Source: Phycomyces nitens (taxonomy: Eukaryota; Mucoromycota; Mucoromycetes; Mucorales; Phycomycetaceae). Taken from it: a stretch of DNA of 64,000 nt. How positions within the stretch are numbered: position 1 is the first letter of the stretch; each line of letters starts with the position of its first letter. The position numbers were made by a program, and so were the translations under genes. Under the pieces are notes generated by a model. It searched no databases and was not told the DNA's origin. It saw nothing but the letters and a program-made list of their open reading frames with translations. Shown here piece after piece: positions 1 through 9,879 of the stretch. Location: assembly GCA_022702545.1 (NCBI GenBank), contig JAHRBC010000004.1, positions 992,001 through 1,056,000 of the forward strand, given 5' to 3'.

Positions 1-861
1 AACTAGAGGCAATTGACCAGATAAATGCTGCAAAGTAAGTATGAATAGTCATACGAGACTTTATTAATCGAGTGTATATTCTTTTTAGGCACTGGAGTAA
101 TTTGGATTATGTCGATAAATCAAGAATCGCTATTTGGGGATGGGTATGGAATATAACATAAATGAACATCCAGTTACTTTATACATTTAATAATCAATTA
201 ATTCTATTATTACAGTCTTTTGGTGGCTTTCTAACTTCAAAAGTTGTCGAGGCTAACAGTGGTTTATTCAGTGCTGCCATGGCCGTAGCTCCTGTAACTG
301 ATTGGCGATTTTATGGTAAGAATTGGATAAGTTTTGAGGAAATAAAAGGCTATATAAACACTAATTTGTTTTACTCCAGATTCATTTTACACAGAACGAT
401 ATATGAAAACACCTGAAATGAACCCAAAGGGATATATTAAAAGCGCAGTAAACAACATGACAGGTTTCTCCAATACAGATTTCTTGCTTGCTCATGGCAC
501 AGGCGATGACAACGGTAATACAAATTATATATATATATATTTCTGGATTAAACATGCTTAACATACTCTCTTTAGTTCACTTTCAAAATTCAGCTGTCTT
601 AATAGACAAACTGACCAAGGCTAATGTTCGCAACTATAGAGTCCAGTTTTTTACTGACAGCAATCATGCCATTCAATACCACAATGCCAACAAAAACCTG
701 TACTACCTATTGACAGAGTTTCTTTGGAAAAGGTGAGTCATTATTCTTTGGTGTAAATGTATTAAGTGTCCTGGGATTTTAGCTTTGGAGGGAAAGAGTA
801 TATTCATCTGCGGCAAGAATCACATGGACGGTTCTTTGGACCCCTGGTAGAGTCTCATTAA
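1..861 (+). CDS. Dipeptidyl peptidase IV-family serine peptidase, 3' part
   Basis: C-terminal catalytic part of a prolyl-oligopeptidase-clan (S9B, DPP4-like) peptidase, which removes N-terminal Xaa-Pro dipeptides; fungal members are secreted or vacuolar. The 5' end lies outside the window. Exons by eye: 1-34, 89-143, 216 to about 315, then from '[13 protein letters not shown]' to HGTGDDN, then VHFQNS to the end. The nucleophile motif is split by an intron: exon 2 ends IAIWGW and exon 3 begins SFGGF, giving GWSFGG with Ser as the first residue of the exon. The triad Asp is in HGTGDDNVH and the His in TDSNHAI, so all three catalytic residues are present. After a final intron the frame ends ...GPLVESH at TAA 859-861. 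Assignment to DPP4 rather than another S9 subfamily rests on the WxxLxYVDxxRIAIWGWSxGG and [12 protein letters not shown] stretches. No break is visible in the part seen. Confidence 0.9.
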
Positions 862-3097
862 CAAGAACACTGTCAACAACTTATTTGGCCAAAATCAGAC
901 TTCAAGCGGGCTATCTTTTTTAAGGCTTGAGAACTTAATAATTTAATTATTATTACACGCACTTTTTTCTTTCTTTTTGCATATCACACAGTCATCACAC
1001 TCGTCAAGAAACTATTCTAAAAAAATATATAAAAACTTTGATTTCTTTTGTCAGAAACAACTCGAAAAAATTATATCTGAAAGCTTGAGATTTTTATGCA
1101 AATATATATTTTAGGCTATTTTTTAAAAATTTAATATGTCTAGTCATAAGTTTATAATTGCATCTAATCATGAGATAACCAGATGAAGTATTATAATGGT
1201 TTGAGAGTACAGCACATTGGTTATTTTGAAAACTATAATCAATACTCTTGAGCAGGATGTCTATGCCAATCTACCCAAAAAAATTTTCTCGTTTAAATAA
1301 ATCTGATGATGGCAATATACTTTGGATAATGATTCTTGTAACTATTCAAAGGTAGACGAGAGCTGAAGGAAGGTATATGGCATCGTACTAATAGTGTGGC
1401 ACCATATTGCCCATATATTATCCCTACTAATAATCTATGAGTATATCTTGGTAGTGCATTAAGTCCAAGACTACTAGCCCAGAGAAATATTAAGAAGCTG
1501 AATCATGTATTTCATTAATGGAAGAGAATACATGTTAAATTAAGCGAAAATAATTGTGTGTTAGTGCCAAATTCTATAGACCAGATGAAAAAGTCAAGGG
1601 TTAGCACGAAATACTATATCCCTCTATCTATGTGTTCTTAGACATGTTTTGTTAAACAACAGTGGTTAAAATACAATGATTGAGTTTAAGAAGTTGTTTT
1701 TACGCTTGGAGGATAGTAAGAAAATTCATTACTATGAGGAGTCTTCAAGTATTAGAATATTTTTACTCATCTAATTATTTTAATGAAATTATGCAAGCTT
1801 TATTTTGTAGACAAAATCCCCGTACTACTTGACAAGGTATGCTCATATACTATAATCAATTAGCATTCACATATCTTACCTATATAGTGGGGTATAATCG
1901 CTCTCATTTTTGGATGGTACAGGAATTGTAGCTATTAATATTGTTAATATATTACTTCTTCTCTTGGAAATTAGGCTTAAAAAATTCCAAACATATTTGA
2001 TTAGATTGAAACCTGGACTTTTGGATAGCGAGTAGTCAGATCACTGAATCTATTAACGACTTTTTGCCATGATGTATATGATCCAGTATTGTAGCTGGCT
2101 TCATATTCTCGGAATGCAAGAATACTGTCATATTTCTCGTTTGATATATACTACCAGGAATTAAAGTTCTTGATCAAACGATTGGTATAAGCATCTTGAT
2201 ATATATACCCTTTAATAAAAGATGACACGGTTTATTTTATTCACCGGTGTTTGTTGTATCGCTCATCGCAGTGAACTTCGAAGTAGTGATGTATCTGTAG
2301 AAATGCCCCGAAGTAGTTAAATAGTCTCTTAATCTGTTCTTTATTAAAATTGTCTTTCTACCCGTATCTATTTTCTTGTCACTGAGTTGGACATTTATAC
2401 TACATAACCAACCCACCATGTGTCACAGCTGAAAATCAATGATAGTTCATGAATTCGCATTTAATTCTCTCCTTTTTTTGAAAAGATAGTTTTAGTACAC
2501 TAGAGAGGTCTTGTAAGTTTCAAGAGTTACTTTGGTTATTGAAATGAGTATTTAGTTTGAAGATGACAAACTTTCTTGAGATTAATTATAGTATATAGTG
2601 TGTGTGAACGGAATAGATACATAGCCAAATTTTTATTTTGTTTTAAATTTGTGTGGTGGTATGAATAAATAAAACTTGTCATCAAAGATGTGGTAAAGTA
2701 CAAGTCTTTATTAACAAGATCAACTCTTTTTCTGTTTCTCAATAACTTTGCTGTTGTTTTTATCAATACATGGTGTGATTTAAATGAATAAAGTGCTGTA
2801 AAAAAGAGAATGTGTTGTGGATTGTATTTTGTAAATTTTAAATCACTGATAATCTGTGGTGGTGTGAGTCTGCACGTAAATCATTTACTTGGGGTAATTT
2901 TGGATTGGGAACTTTTACAGTGAGCATAAGAAAGTAGCACATCAATATTCAGTTTCCCCATATTTTTTGAAAAGGTTTGTGTTTTTTCATATTTGAAAAT
3001 GCATATCAAAGACACTATTTACAAAGCCCATATTACTACAGAATACTTATTGAACATTTTACTTTTATAACTCTTAACAAAGATCTAATTTTAATAC
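862..3097. other. Intergenic, no gene recognised
   Basis: About 2.2 kb of AT-rich sequence. Reading frames are short and interrupted, with no recognisable motif and no clear terminal repeats. It may contain old decayed transposon DNA, because a Tc1 relic begins immediately after it, but nothing specific can be supported. Confidence 0.5.
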
Positions 3098-3511
3098 TAG
3101 GTAGTATTACCATTGGCATCAATGACAGCTTGACATCCTCTTGGCATGCTTGAGATTAAACTCTCCAAATACTCTTTTGGTATCTCATTCTACTCTCGTT
3201 TAACTGAATGCCGCAAACAATATGTACTAATTGATTTGTATTTGCTCGATCATATCTGGCGCTAAAGGTAAGCCCAAACATGCTCTATAGGGTTTAAGTC
3301 TGGACTTTGGGCTGGCAAGTTACCCATAAGCTGAAGACATTTTTTTCTTCCAGGCCGTCGACAAAGCACTTGTATGGTATCTGGAATTATTCTCTTGTAG
3401 CTTAAAGCGCCTCCAGCTTTAGTTTTTCTTAAAAGCTTTCAATTATGGGAGGTAGAATCTTTTTAAGGCACTGGTTTATTCTTGGGATCAACATTTCCTT
3501 TAATAACATAT
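3098..3511 (-). pseudogene. Tc1/mariner transposase relic (C-terminal part)
   Basis: On the minus strand this encodes fragments typical of a Tc1-like DDE transposase C-terminus: WPAQSPDLNPIEHVW (contains the catalytic Glu) at about 3260-3310, and a final MPRRCQAVIDANGNTT-like tail at about 3100-3150. The tail resembles the end of the better preserved element at 6222-7572 (RCQAVIDANGKQTRY). The frame is interrupted and no N-terminal helix-turn-helix is visible. A MITE (3512-3951) abuts its upstream side, and a second Tc1 fragment in the opposite orientation follows it. Confidence 0.75.
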
Positions 3512-3951
3512 CACTACGGGAAAAGGGTGTTTTTTGAAATTGGAGATTTATTTTGGGTCTACTGGTTTTTTATTTAAAATTGGCGCATTTAATAATCTTT
3601 ATTGGCGCAGAAGTAAATAATTATTGGTGATATAAAACAGAAAGACCGCAGGAAAAACACTGATAATTATTCACTACTGTGCCAATAAAGATTATTAAAT
3701 GCGCCAATTTTAAGTAAAAAACCAGTAGTAGTATAGCCAAGTTAAACCGACAATGTTCAATTAAAAATGTTAAATGGCCAAGGATTACATAAATTAGCAT
3801 CAATAGAGAATATTAAGTGTAACCGATGTATTGAAAACGCACTGCACAGCTCTAATAAAGCAGAGACACTCAATAGTCCATAAATGTAAAATGTATAAGA
3901 AATCAGGTTTTCAAAAAACCGCCCTCGGAACCGGCCTTTTTTCCCGTAGTG
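3512..3951. repeat. MITE-like element, TIR CACTACGGGAAAA
   Basis: 440-bp non-coding element bounded by inverted 13-bp termini: CACTACGGGAAAA at 3512-3524 and its reverse complement at 3939-3951. Just inside each end is a further related stretch ending GGTTTTTTGAAA, offset by about 12 bp between the two ends. No transposase is encoded. Flanks are TAT on the left and TAA on the right, so the target duplication is unclear. A second, unrelated MITE (3562-3725) is nested inside, so this element is the older of the two. It sits between two Tc1 relics of opposite orientation. Confidence 0.75.
3562..3725. repeat. Palindromic MITE (CTGGTTTTTTA family), nested copy
   Basis: 164-bp near-perfect palindrome flanked by TA on both sides (3560-3561 and 3726-3727), as expected for Tc1/mariner-mobilised MITEs. 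Arms of about 64 bp begin CTGGTTTTTTAYTTAAAATT and differ at only a few positions. It lies inside the MITE at 3512-3951. Its outer 15 or so bases match the element at 4658-4933, so the two may be mobilised by the same transposase, but their inner arms have diverged. Confidence 0.85.
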
Positions 3952-3952
3952 T

Positions 3953-4275
3953 AATGTAATTTGGCGGTGGTTTGGTAATGATGTGGGGCTATGTATGGGT
4001 AGAAAGGGTTGGCGCTTTGAAGACCATAATCACCACTCTCGACCAGTATCTATATATTAGTATACTGAGAAGAGAACATGTTCCTTTCATGGACAGTATG
4101 AATGAACTTTATGATAGAGAGTTTATCTATCAAGATAATCCTCCTTGTCATAAGTCAAAGTTGGACGAGGACTAGAAGAAGTTCCACGGGATCCCAGTAA
4201 TGGTGTAGTCGCCAAATTGTATAGATATCAGCCTTATTTAGAGGTTGGGGGCCTATCTTTGACCAATTAAAATGG
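3953..4275 (+). pseudogene. Tc1/mariner transposase relic (catalytic core part)
   Basis: Plus-strand relic of a Tc1-like DDE transposase. FGGGLVMMWGYVWVERVG (about 3960-4012) matches the GGGxVMVWGC block, YQDNPPCHKS (about 4130-4155) is the second Asp block, and a degenerate WSPNxIDISLI-stop-RLG (about 4208-4245) corresponds to WSPxSPDLNPIExLW with a stop where the Glu codon should be. The N-terminus is missing; the fragment starts right at the border of the 3512-3951 MITE. It is opposite in orientation to the relic at 3098-3511, so the two are either separate insertions or one element rearranged by inversion. Confidence 0.75.
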
Positions 4276-4657
4276 CAATAGTACCAGCTTCATAAAATAT
4301 TATTGAATGTCATATTGTCAAGTCTCGATCTGGTATTTCTTTTCTGGCACTTGTAACTAAGTCGCAGAATAAATACCACTGGGGATCGTCAAGTTTAGAG
4401 AATAGTTTTTAGATAGAATATAGATACTTTTTATTGAGACAAATACTTTTACTATTTATACAAAATATAATCGGATTTAGGGCTAAATGTATAGCTACGT
4501 TAATATGTCTTAGATACTGATTGACCAGTAGAATATACTGACAAGATATTCGCAATCTAAGACATTTGAGACATTTTCCAAAACATATGCAAAAAGACCA
4601 ATCGGCAAGGTCTGAGTGTTTACCCAACAAGGTCAACCATTACTGGTTACCTATTTA
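4276..4657. other. Intergenic, no gene recognised
   Basis: AT-rich spacer between the Tc1 relic and the next MITE. No coding signal or RNA gene was recognised. A short TACTGGTTA fragment at about 4641 resembles the MITE end that starts at 4658. Confidence 0.5.
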
Positions 4658-4933
4658 CTGGTTTTTTACTTAGAATTGTCGCACTTGCCAATAGTTATTA
4701 GCTGTGGAGAAAATAAGGATATAAAAAATCAACCTACTCAGAAAGCTCATGCTACCTTTGAGTCCTAAATATTTCTTGCTTTTGTTCCTTGCTCTTCTAA
4801 AAGATGGCATTAGTACTGTTAATTGAAAAGAAGATTTATTTTGTTACAATTTATATTATTTGATTTTTTTTTCAAAAAATGACCACAGCTAATAACTATT
4901 GGCAAGTGCGTCAATTCTAAGTAAAAAAACCAG
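4658..4933. repeat. MITE (CTGGTTTTTTA family) with 50-bp TIRs
   Basis: 276-bp element flanked by TA (4656-4657 and 4934-4935). The terminal inverted repeats of about 50 bp start CTGGTTTTTTACTTAGAATT and end at GCTGTGG. They are identical except for one T in the T-run and one substitution. The interior of about 175 bp is non-coding and AT-rich. It shares terminal bases with the 164-bp element nested at 3562-3725. Confidence 0.85.
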
Positions 4934-5024
4934 TAGAGCCGATTTCGGTCACCGATGTCAACTCTGACAATATGCCTTTACCCATGTGTTTTAGACATTA
5001 AAAACAATACTACGTGTAAGATTC

Positions 5025-5097
5025 TGGAGAAGCTGGGCGTCGATCCCAGTGCCTCTCGCATGCTAAGCGAGCGCTCTACCATTTGAGCTACATCCCC
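5025..5097 (-). tRNA. tRNA-Ala (anticodon AGC)
   Basis: 73-nt cloverleaf on the minus strand, without an intron. The 5' end is GGGGATG, the D-arm region AGCTCAAATGGTAGAGC, the anticodon stem-loop CTCGC-TTAGCAT-GCGAG (anticodon AGC, alanine), and the T-arm CTGGG-ATCGACG-CCCAG. The acceptor 3' strand CTTCTCC is followed by A73. The third acceptor pair is G3:U70, the classic identity element for alanyl-tRNA synthetase. One U:U mismatch (positions 6 and 67) is present in the acceptor stem. The gene sits among transposons, as tRNA genes often do. Confidence 0.95.
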
Positions 5098-5290
5098 GGG
5101 CCTTGTTTTTCATAAGAAAGGGTTTGTTAAATAATCAAAAAATCATTCAAGTTCGACTAGGCAATAAAACACTACCTTAATAGGATGTTTGTGTAATAAT
5201 AAAGTAAAACTTTTCTTTTTAGGACGTACCAAAATATCAATTTTTTGGTTCTATAAGCAAAATATCAATTGATACAGGTTTATAACATTA

Positions 5291-5609
5291 GGCCTGGTCA
5301 ACCGTACAATACTGCACTTTGTTCAATTTTTTTTGGTTAGCCAATGATAGTATGATAGCATTGCCAATTGTGAGCGCAAAAACAGTGGTTAACTATCTTC
5401 TATCACACATTGGAACCTATCAAATTTTTGTTTTTGTATAGATAACCTATTAGAAAGAAATAATTTTTTTCTTGCATGATTTGAACAGGATTTTTCATGT
5501 TCAAATTTTGATGTTTTGTTTAAATACTTTTAAGACTTTTTGACAAACATATCCAATAATGCTTATTAAAAAAATGAACAAAGCGCAGTATTTTATGGTT
5601 GACCAGGCC
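5291..5609. repeat. MITE, TIR GGCCTGGTCAACC
   Basis: 319-bp non-coding element with inverted termini of about 40 bp (GGCCTGGTCAACCRTA at each end, continuing through AATACTGCRCTTTGTTCA to a T-run). It is flanked by TA on both sides (5289-5290, 5610-5611), which fits a Tc1/mariner-type target. The arms carry a handful of mismatches, so it is not very recent. The termini are unrelated to the CTGGTTTTTTA and CACTACGGG families nearby. Confidence 0.85.
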
Positions 5610-6221
5610 TATTATAAGAGTATATAAAGACTTTTGTAAATAATAATTATATATTTATTGTTAATACATCTCTTATATATACTCTATACTGTTATATAAC
5701 CAAAAAAAAAACTGCCAGAACTGACAAAACAGTTAGCAAGAAGATGTAATTTCAAATATACAATCACTATTTTTCACAAAAAATTACAATTTTTTCGAAA
5801 ATAATTTGAAACAATCCAAAGACCATGGCTTCCTTTTTTAAGTAGGAGGATATTTTGATAACTTACCAAACCCTCTAATAAATAATCTAAACTCTCTTTT
5901 TACCAAATCAAACATCCAGCCATCTCAGAGTGCCACTTACCAACTATCGGCCCAAGATCCTACAAGAAGAGCAGAAAATTATCAGCCTGGAATTTCCTCT
6001 GATGTTTGTGTATCTCACACAGCACGGAATCATGTTTTTAATAATTTCTTTTTTGGGGGGTGGCACACGCAAATGATAAAATGAATGGCTTTGATTGGCA
6101 ATGTAAGATTTTATGACATCTAAGCCCAACCATGTTACATGTATTCTAATGTTTTATACATGTGCAGCCTTGGAGAACTTTTCATTTTTTACTGATCAAA
6201 CTCTAGAGCTCTTTAATTATA
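5610..6221. other. Intergenic, no gene recognised
   Basis: AT-rich spacer between a MITE and the Tc1 element. Only short open frames without recognisable motifs are present. No RNA gene was seen. Confidence 0.5.
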
Positions 6222-7572
6222 CACTGAGTATGCAAAAACTTCGCAACTTTTTATAGTCCGACCATTCTCTCAAGTTACAAATATCTTCTATTTCTTCTTA
6301 ATCAACACCTTTTATAACACAATCAAAAAGCCAAAACTATCAGCATGACACCTAACTCTATCTCTAAAAAGAAGCACAAAACGGATTATGTGACTCGTGC
6401 AAGTATTGTACATGAGAGCATTATTAATTGTGCTAAGCAATGTGACATTGCAAAAAAGTTGAATGTTAGCAAGTACGTTGTTTCACGAGTACTTAAGCAT
6501 TACAAAGAGACTGGATCATATAAAAGACTCAAGTCCACAGGTATTATGAAAAAGATAAATGAATGAGACCCAAGAGAGATTTTGCATGAGATCAAGAAGG
6601 ATCCAACACAGCCCATGACATTCATCAGAAATACTGGTGCCACTCCTACACCGGCAAACACATTTAGGAGATTTCTGTACAGCCATGGCATACACTCACG
6701 CAAAATAATAAGAAAGCCTATGATCTCCAAGGAGAACCAAAAAAAACGATTGGCATGGGCAAAAGCTCATCTTGATTAGAGTAGTGATGACTAGAGCTCC
6801 ATCATCTGGTCTGATGAGAAGCGATTTAGGCTTTTTAGAAGCGATAGGCGCCGAAGAGTTCTCCGAACTGACAAAACTGGTCTCCTCTCCACAATAATAT
6901 CCCCAGCCATGAAGCTTGGAGGTGTTTCTCTCATGGTTTGGGGATGCTTCTGCAGCATGGGTGTCGGAAAACTAAAGTTGATTTCTGGCAAGATGAACTC
7001 CAAGAAGTACATAAAGACCTTGGAGGAAGGATATCTTCCCTCGCTCAAGGAATTTGAGCTTTAATCAGGTGGAAGAAGACTTGGTCTGCAAGAAGACAAC
7101 GCAAGAAGCCACACGAGCAGACTCACTCGTGAATGGAAGGAACAGCATGGGCTGAATCTTTTGCCTGACTGGCCTACTCAAAACCCATATCTTAACCCAA
7201 TAGAACATATCTGGGACTATTTGAACAAGAGAATCCGGTCAGGCAAATACAACTTGTATAGTCTGTGGAATCTTCACCATGCTTTGGACAGAGAATTGAG
7301 AAGTATTCCACAAGAATATTTAAGTCGTCTTGTTTTGAGGATGCAGCAAAGATGCCAAGCAGTTATTGATGCCAATGGCAAACAAACTAGGTACTAATAA
7401 ATAACTTATAAAATTATACATTTAGCAAGTTAATACTCTTTACTCCCCAAATCTATAGTATGGGCCATCTACTCAATGTTCTTTACATTTTATTTGGTAT
7501 TAGAAAAATTATGTATACTCTTATAAAGTTTAGTAGACTATAAAAAGTTGCGAAGTTTTTGCATACTCAGTG
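6222..7572 (+). mobile_element. Tc1/mariner DNA transposon, full length
   Basis: 1351-bp element bounded by 37-bp terminal inverted repeats that appear perfect (start CACTGAGTATGCAAAAAC; 6222-6258 and 7536-7572) and flanked by the TA target duplication (6220-6221, 7573-7574). It encodes one transposase frame (6345-7397) on the plus strand. The intact ends suggest a fairly recent insertion or continued trans-mobilisation, although the transposase itself carries nonsense codons. It ends only about 145 bp upstream of the metacaspase start codon, so it may affect that promoter. Confidence 0.95.
6345..7397 (+). pseudogene. Tc1-like transposase with four in-frame stops
   Basis: One 350-codon frame with no frameshift, interrupted by TGA 6564, TAG 6777, TAG 6792 and TAA 7062. 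The N-terminus carries a helix-turn-helix (IAKKLNVSKYVVSRVLKHY). The catalytic core shows IIWSDEKRF (first Asp), VSLMVWGCF, LQEDNARSHTS (second Asp) and NPIEHIWDYL (Glu). By my count 35 residues separate the second Asp and the Glu, one more than the classic DD34E of Tc1. The end is RCQAVIDANGKQTRY. All four stops can be explained by C:G to T:A transitions (CAA, CAG, CGA or TGG as ancestral codons), which is inference. As it stands it cannot make a full transposase. Confidence 0.9.
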
Positions 7573-7718
7573 TAGTTTATGAAAGCACACGTCAAACCAG
7601 CCCCTAAGAAACAGTCATTGTAATACCTGTAAATAGAAAAATTAGGATATTTAAACAAGATCGATTTTCTCCTTCTATTCATCATATACTCATTATATAC
7701 TCATTATATTCAAACAAA

Positions 7719-9567
7719 ATGGTTAATAACAAGACTAAAGGCCGAGAACACACAAAAGTAACCTGTCAAGTTACAAAATCTCGGTCTGGAAAGGTCATTG
7801 AAGAAACAGAGACTGTTGAGAAACATACCTATATCAATGGAAAGGTCAGTAAATTTTAAATGCAATATATATATCGATTATTGATAGCAGTAAATCTAAA
7901 AAATTATTTGTTTAAAAAAATAGAAAGTAGTTACCATTACAACTACTGTTACCAAGGGTGGTAAAGACTCTCTCGATGACGACACCGAGGATCTAGGTCA
8001 AAAAAATTCAGATGGCACTCAAAGCAAGATACATTTGTATGATATAACAAGTGTCTAATTATTTTGCAGCTACTACAATTACAACAGTCGAGGCTCACGA
8101 AGAAGAGGACGAGGAAGAGAAGGAGGAAGAGAAGGAGGAGGGAGAGGGAGATGAAGATGAAGAGGAGGAAGATGAAATTGTTTTGGAGGTCAAGGATGAG
8201 TTTTTGGAAAACCAGCCTACTTATTTTGAACTCTCAAATTGTAAGTAACAGCTCTTTGAAGATAGTCCATCTAAACCTTTATTTGTCATAGGTCGAGGGA
8301 AGAAGCGGGCACTCTTGATTGGCATCAATTACAAAGATGGCGAGAATCCTCTCAATGGTAATCTATAGACTGATAAATTTAGAATATGCCTTGGCACTTT
8401 TCTTTTCTTTAGGTTGCATCGCTGATGCAGAAAATATGAAAGAATTCTTGGTGTCTTCCTATGGCTTTAAAGAGGTATAAATACTTTAGATGAACCCTTT
8501 AATGACACTAATTCTTGACTTAGTGTGATATAACCTTATTGAAAGATGACTCTGAGGATCCTGCTTTTTTACCAACCGCCGGCAATATTCGAATAGCTAT
8601 GGGAGAGTTGTGCAGAGACAGCAAAGCGAATGACTCGTAAGTATGCATTACAAACTTTACTTTGACTAATGAAATACATTCTAGCTTCTTTTTCCATTAC
8701 AGTGGACATGGATACAGCGTAAGTCATTCATGAAAATGTAAATTTTAATCCCTTGTTCTAAACCTTGAATATCAATAGGTCGAAGACGACAATGGTGATG
8801 AAGTTGATGGAATGGACGAATGAATTTGTCCTTCTGATTTTGAAACCTCTGGTGTTATCATAGACGATGTAAGTAATAAAGATGCCACAATAAATACCAT
8901 TGACACCAATCTCATTAGGATATGTACGATCATATGATCAGACCACTGTGCGAGGGTTCTCGTTTTACAGCCGTATTTGACAGCTGTCGTTCTGGAACTG
9001 TGCTTGATCTGCCTTTTGTCTACTCTTCAAAGGGCCACATCAAAAATAAAAGCTTGTTCAGACAGGCCAGTGAAGGCCTACTTGATATTACCACTAACCA
9101 CAAAGGTGGAACTCTCAAGCTTCTATCGTCCTTTATGAACTTTGGACAGGGCCTAATCAAGACCCGTGAAGTCGAATCACACCATCGTGAGCTAAATACA
9201 TCCAAAGCAGATGTTATACTGTTCTCAGGGTAATTGGTGTATTTTAAGTATGTTACGAATCTCAACTAAGCATGCTTGTTCTACCATAGATGCGACGATA
9301 ATGAAATTTCAAAAGTTGCCAATGTGTCCAATGAATCGGTAGGCGCCGTGAGCTACGCTTTCATGAGTAATATATCTATATAGATAGACCAGAAACGTAT
9401 GGTTTCTTACAGCTCTTGTTTTTTTAGGAACCTTGAAAGAGAAGCCAGATCAGACCTACCAAGAACTGCTACAAAATATTCGTAGAATGACAGTTCTCAA
9501 GTATGATCAGACCCCCCAGCTGAGCAGTTCTCATTCTATTGATCTTAAACAGAAGTTCATTTGTTAA
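7719..9567 (+). pseudogene. Type I metacaspase interrupted by one TGA
   Basis: Multi-exon caspase-fold (C14) cysteine protease; such enzymes cleave after Arg or Lys and act in stress and proteostasis. The start ATG 7719 is followed by a non-canonical N-terminus: Thr/Lys-rich segment, then a long Glu/Asp/Lys-rich low-complexity stretch (about 8095-8185) instead of the usual Pro/Gln-rich prodomain. Catalytic part: KKRALLIGINY, GCIADAENM, FFFHYSGHGY (catalytic His, about 8686-8715) and FDSCRSGT (catalytic Cys, about 8972-8995). About ten exons follow clear splice sites. At 8821-8823 an in-frame TGA follows DGMDE and precedes ICPSDF, inside the conserved DGxDExICPxD block between His and Cys. No nearby splice pair removes it. 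Downstream sequence is otherwise well conserved to TAA 9565-9567, so the lesion is recent, or the stop is read through, or it is an assembly error. Confidence 0.85.
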
Positions 9568-9879
9568 TACTAGTATGTGTACACCTATTACCAATAAATA
9601 ATATAATAAATTACTATCATTTCTTTCAAAATAATTTCTGAAGGTTTTGTTGTACATTTTGATTGGCAGACTTGCTATTTTTCTAAAAAAAAAGGCAAAT
9701 AAATACAAAGGTCTAGATTTAGTATATGTGTCAATCTTTGGGTCCCCAAATGCCGTACAAGGTGAACAAACAAGACTGAATTTTAGGCGTAAATTTAGGT
9801 CTCTAAAAATAATAATTATAATTACCTTGCAAAAGTATGTCTAACATGAAATAAACTATACAAATAATATTTTTTTTCC
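9568..9879. other. Intergenic, no gene recognised
   Basis: Short AT-rich spacer after the metacaspase. The region around 9740-9830 may already be the degenerate edge of the Tc1 relic that follows, but no motif could be read there. Confidence 0.4.

Noticed and set aside
8064..8291. Arg/Lys-rich alternative frame in the metacaspase acidic exon
   Set aside because: Same purine repeat read in another frame; the acidic frame joins properly to the metacaspase catalytic exons.
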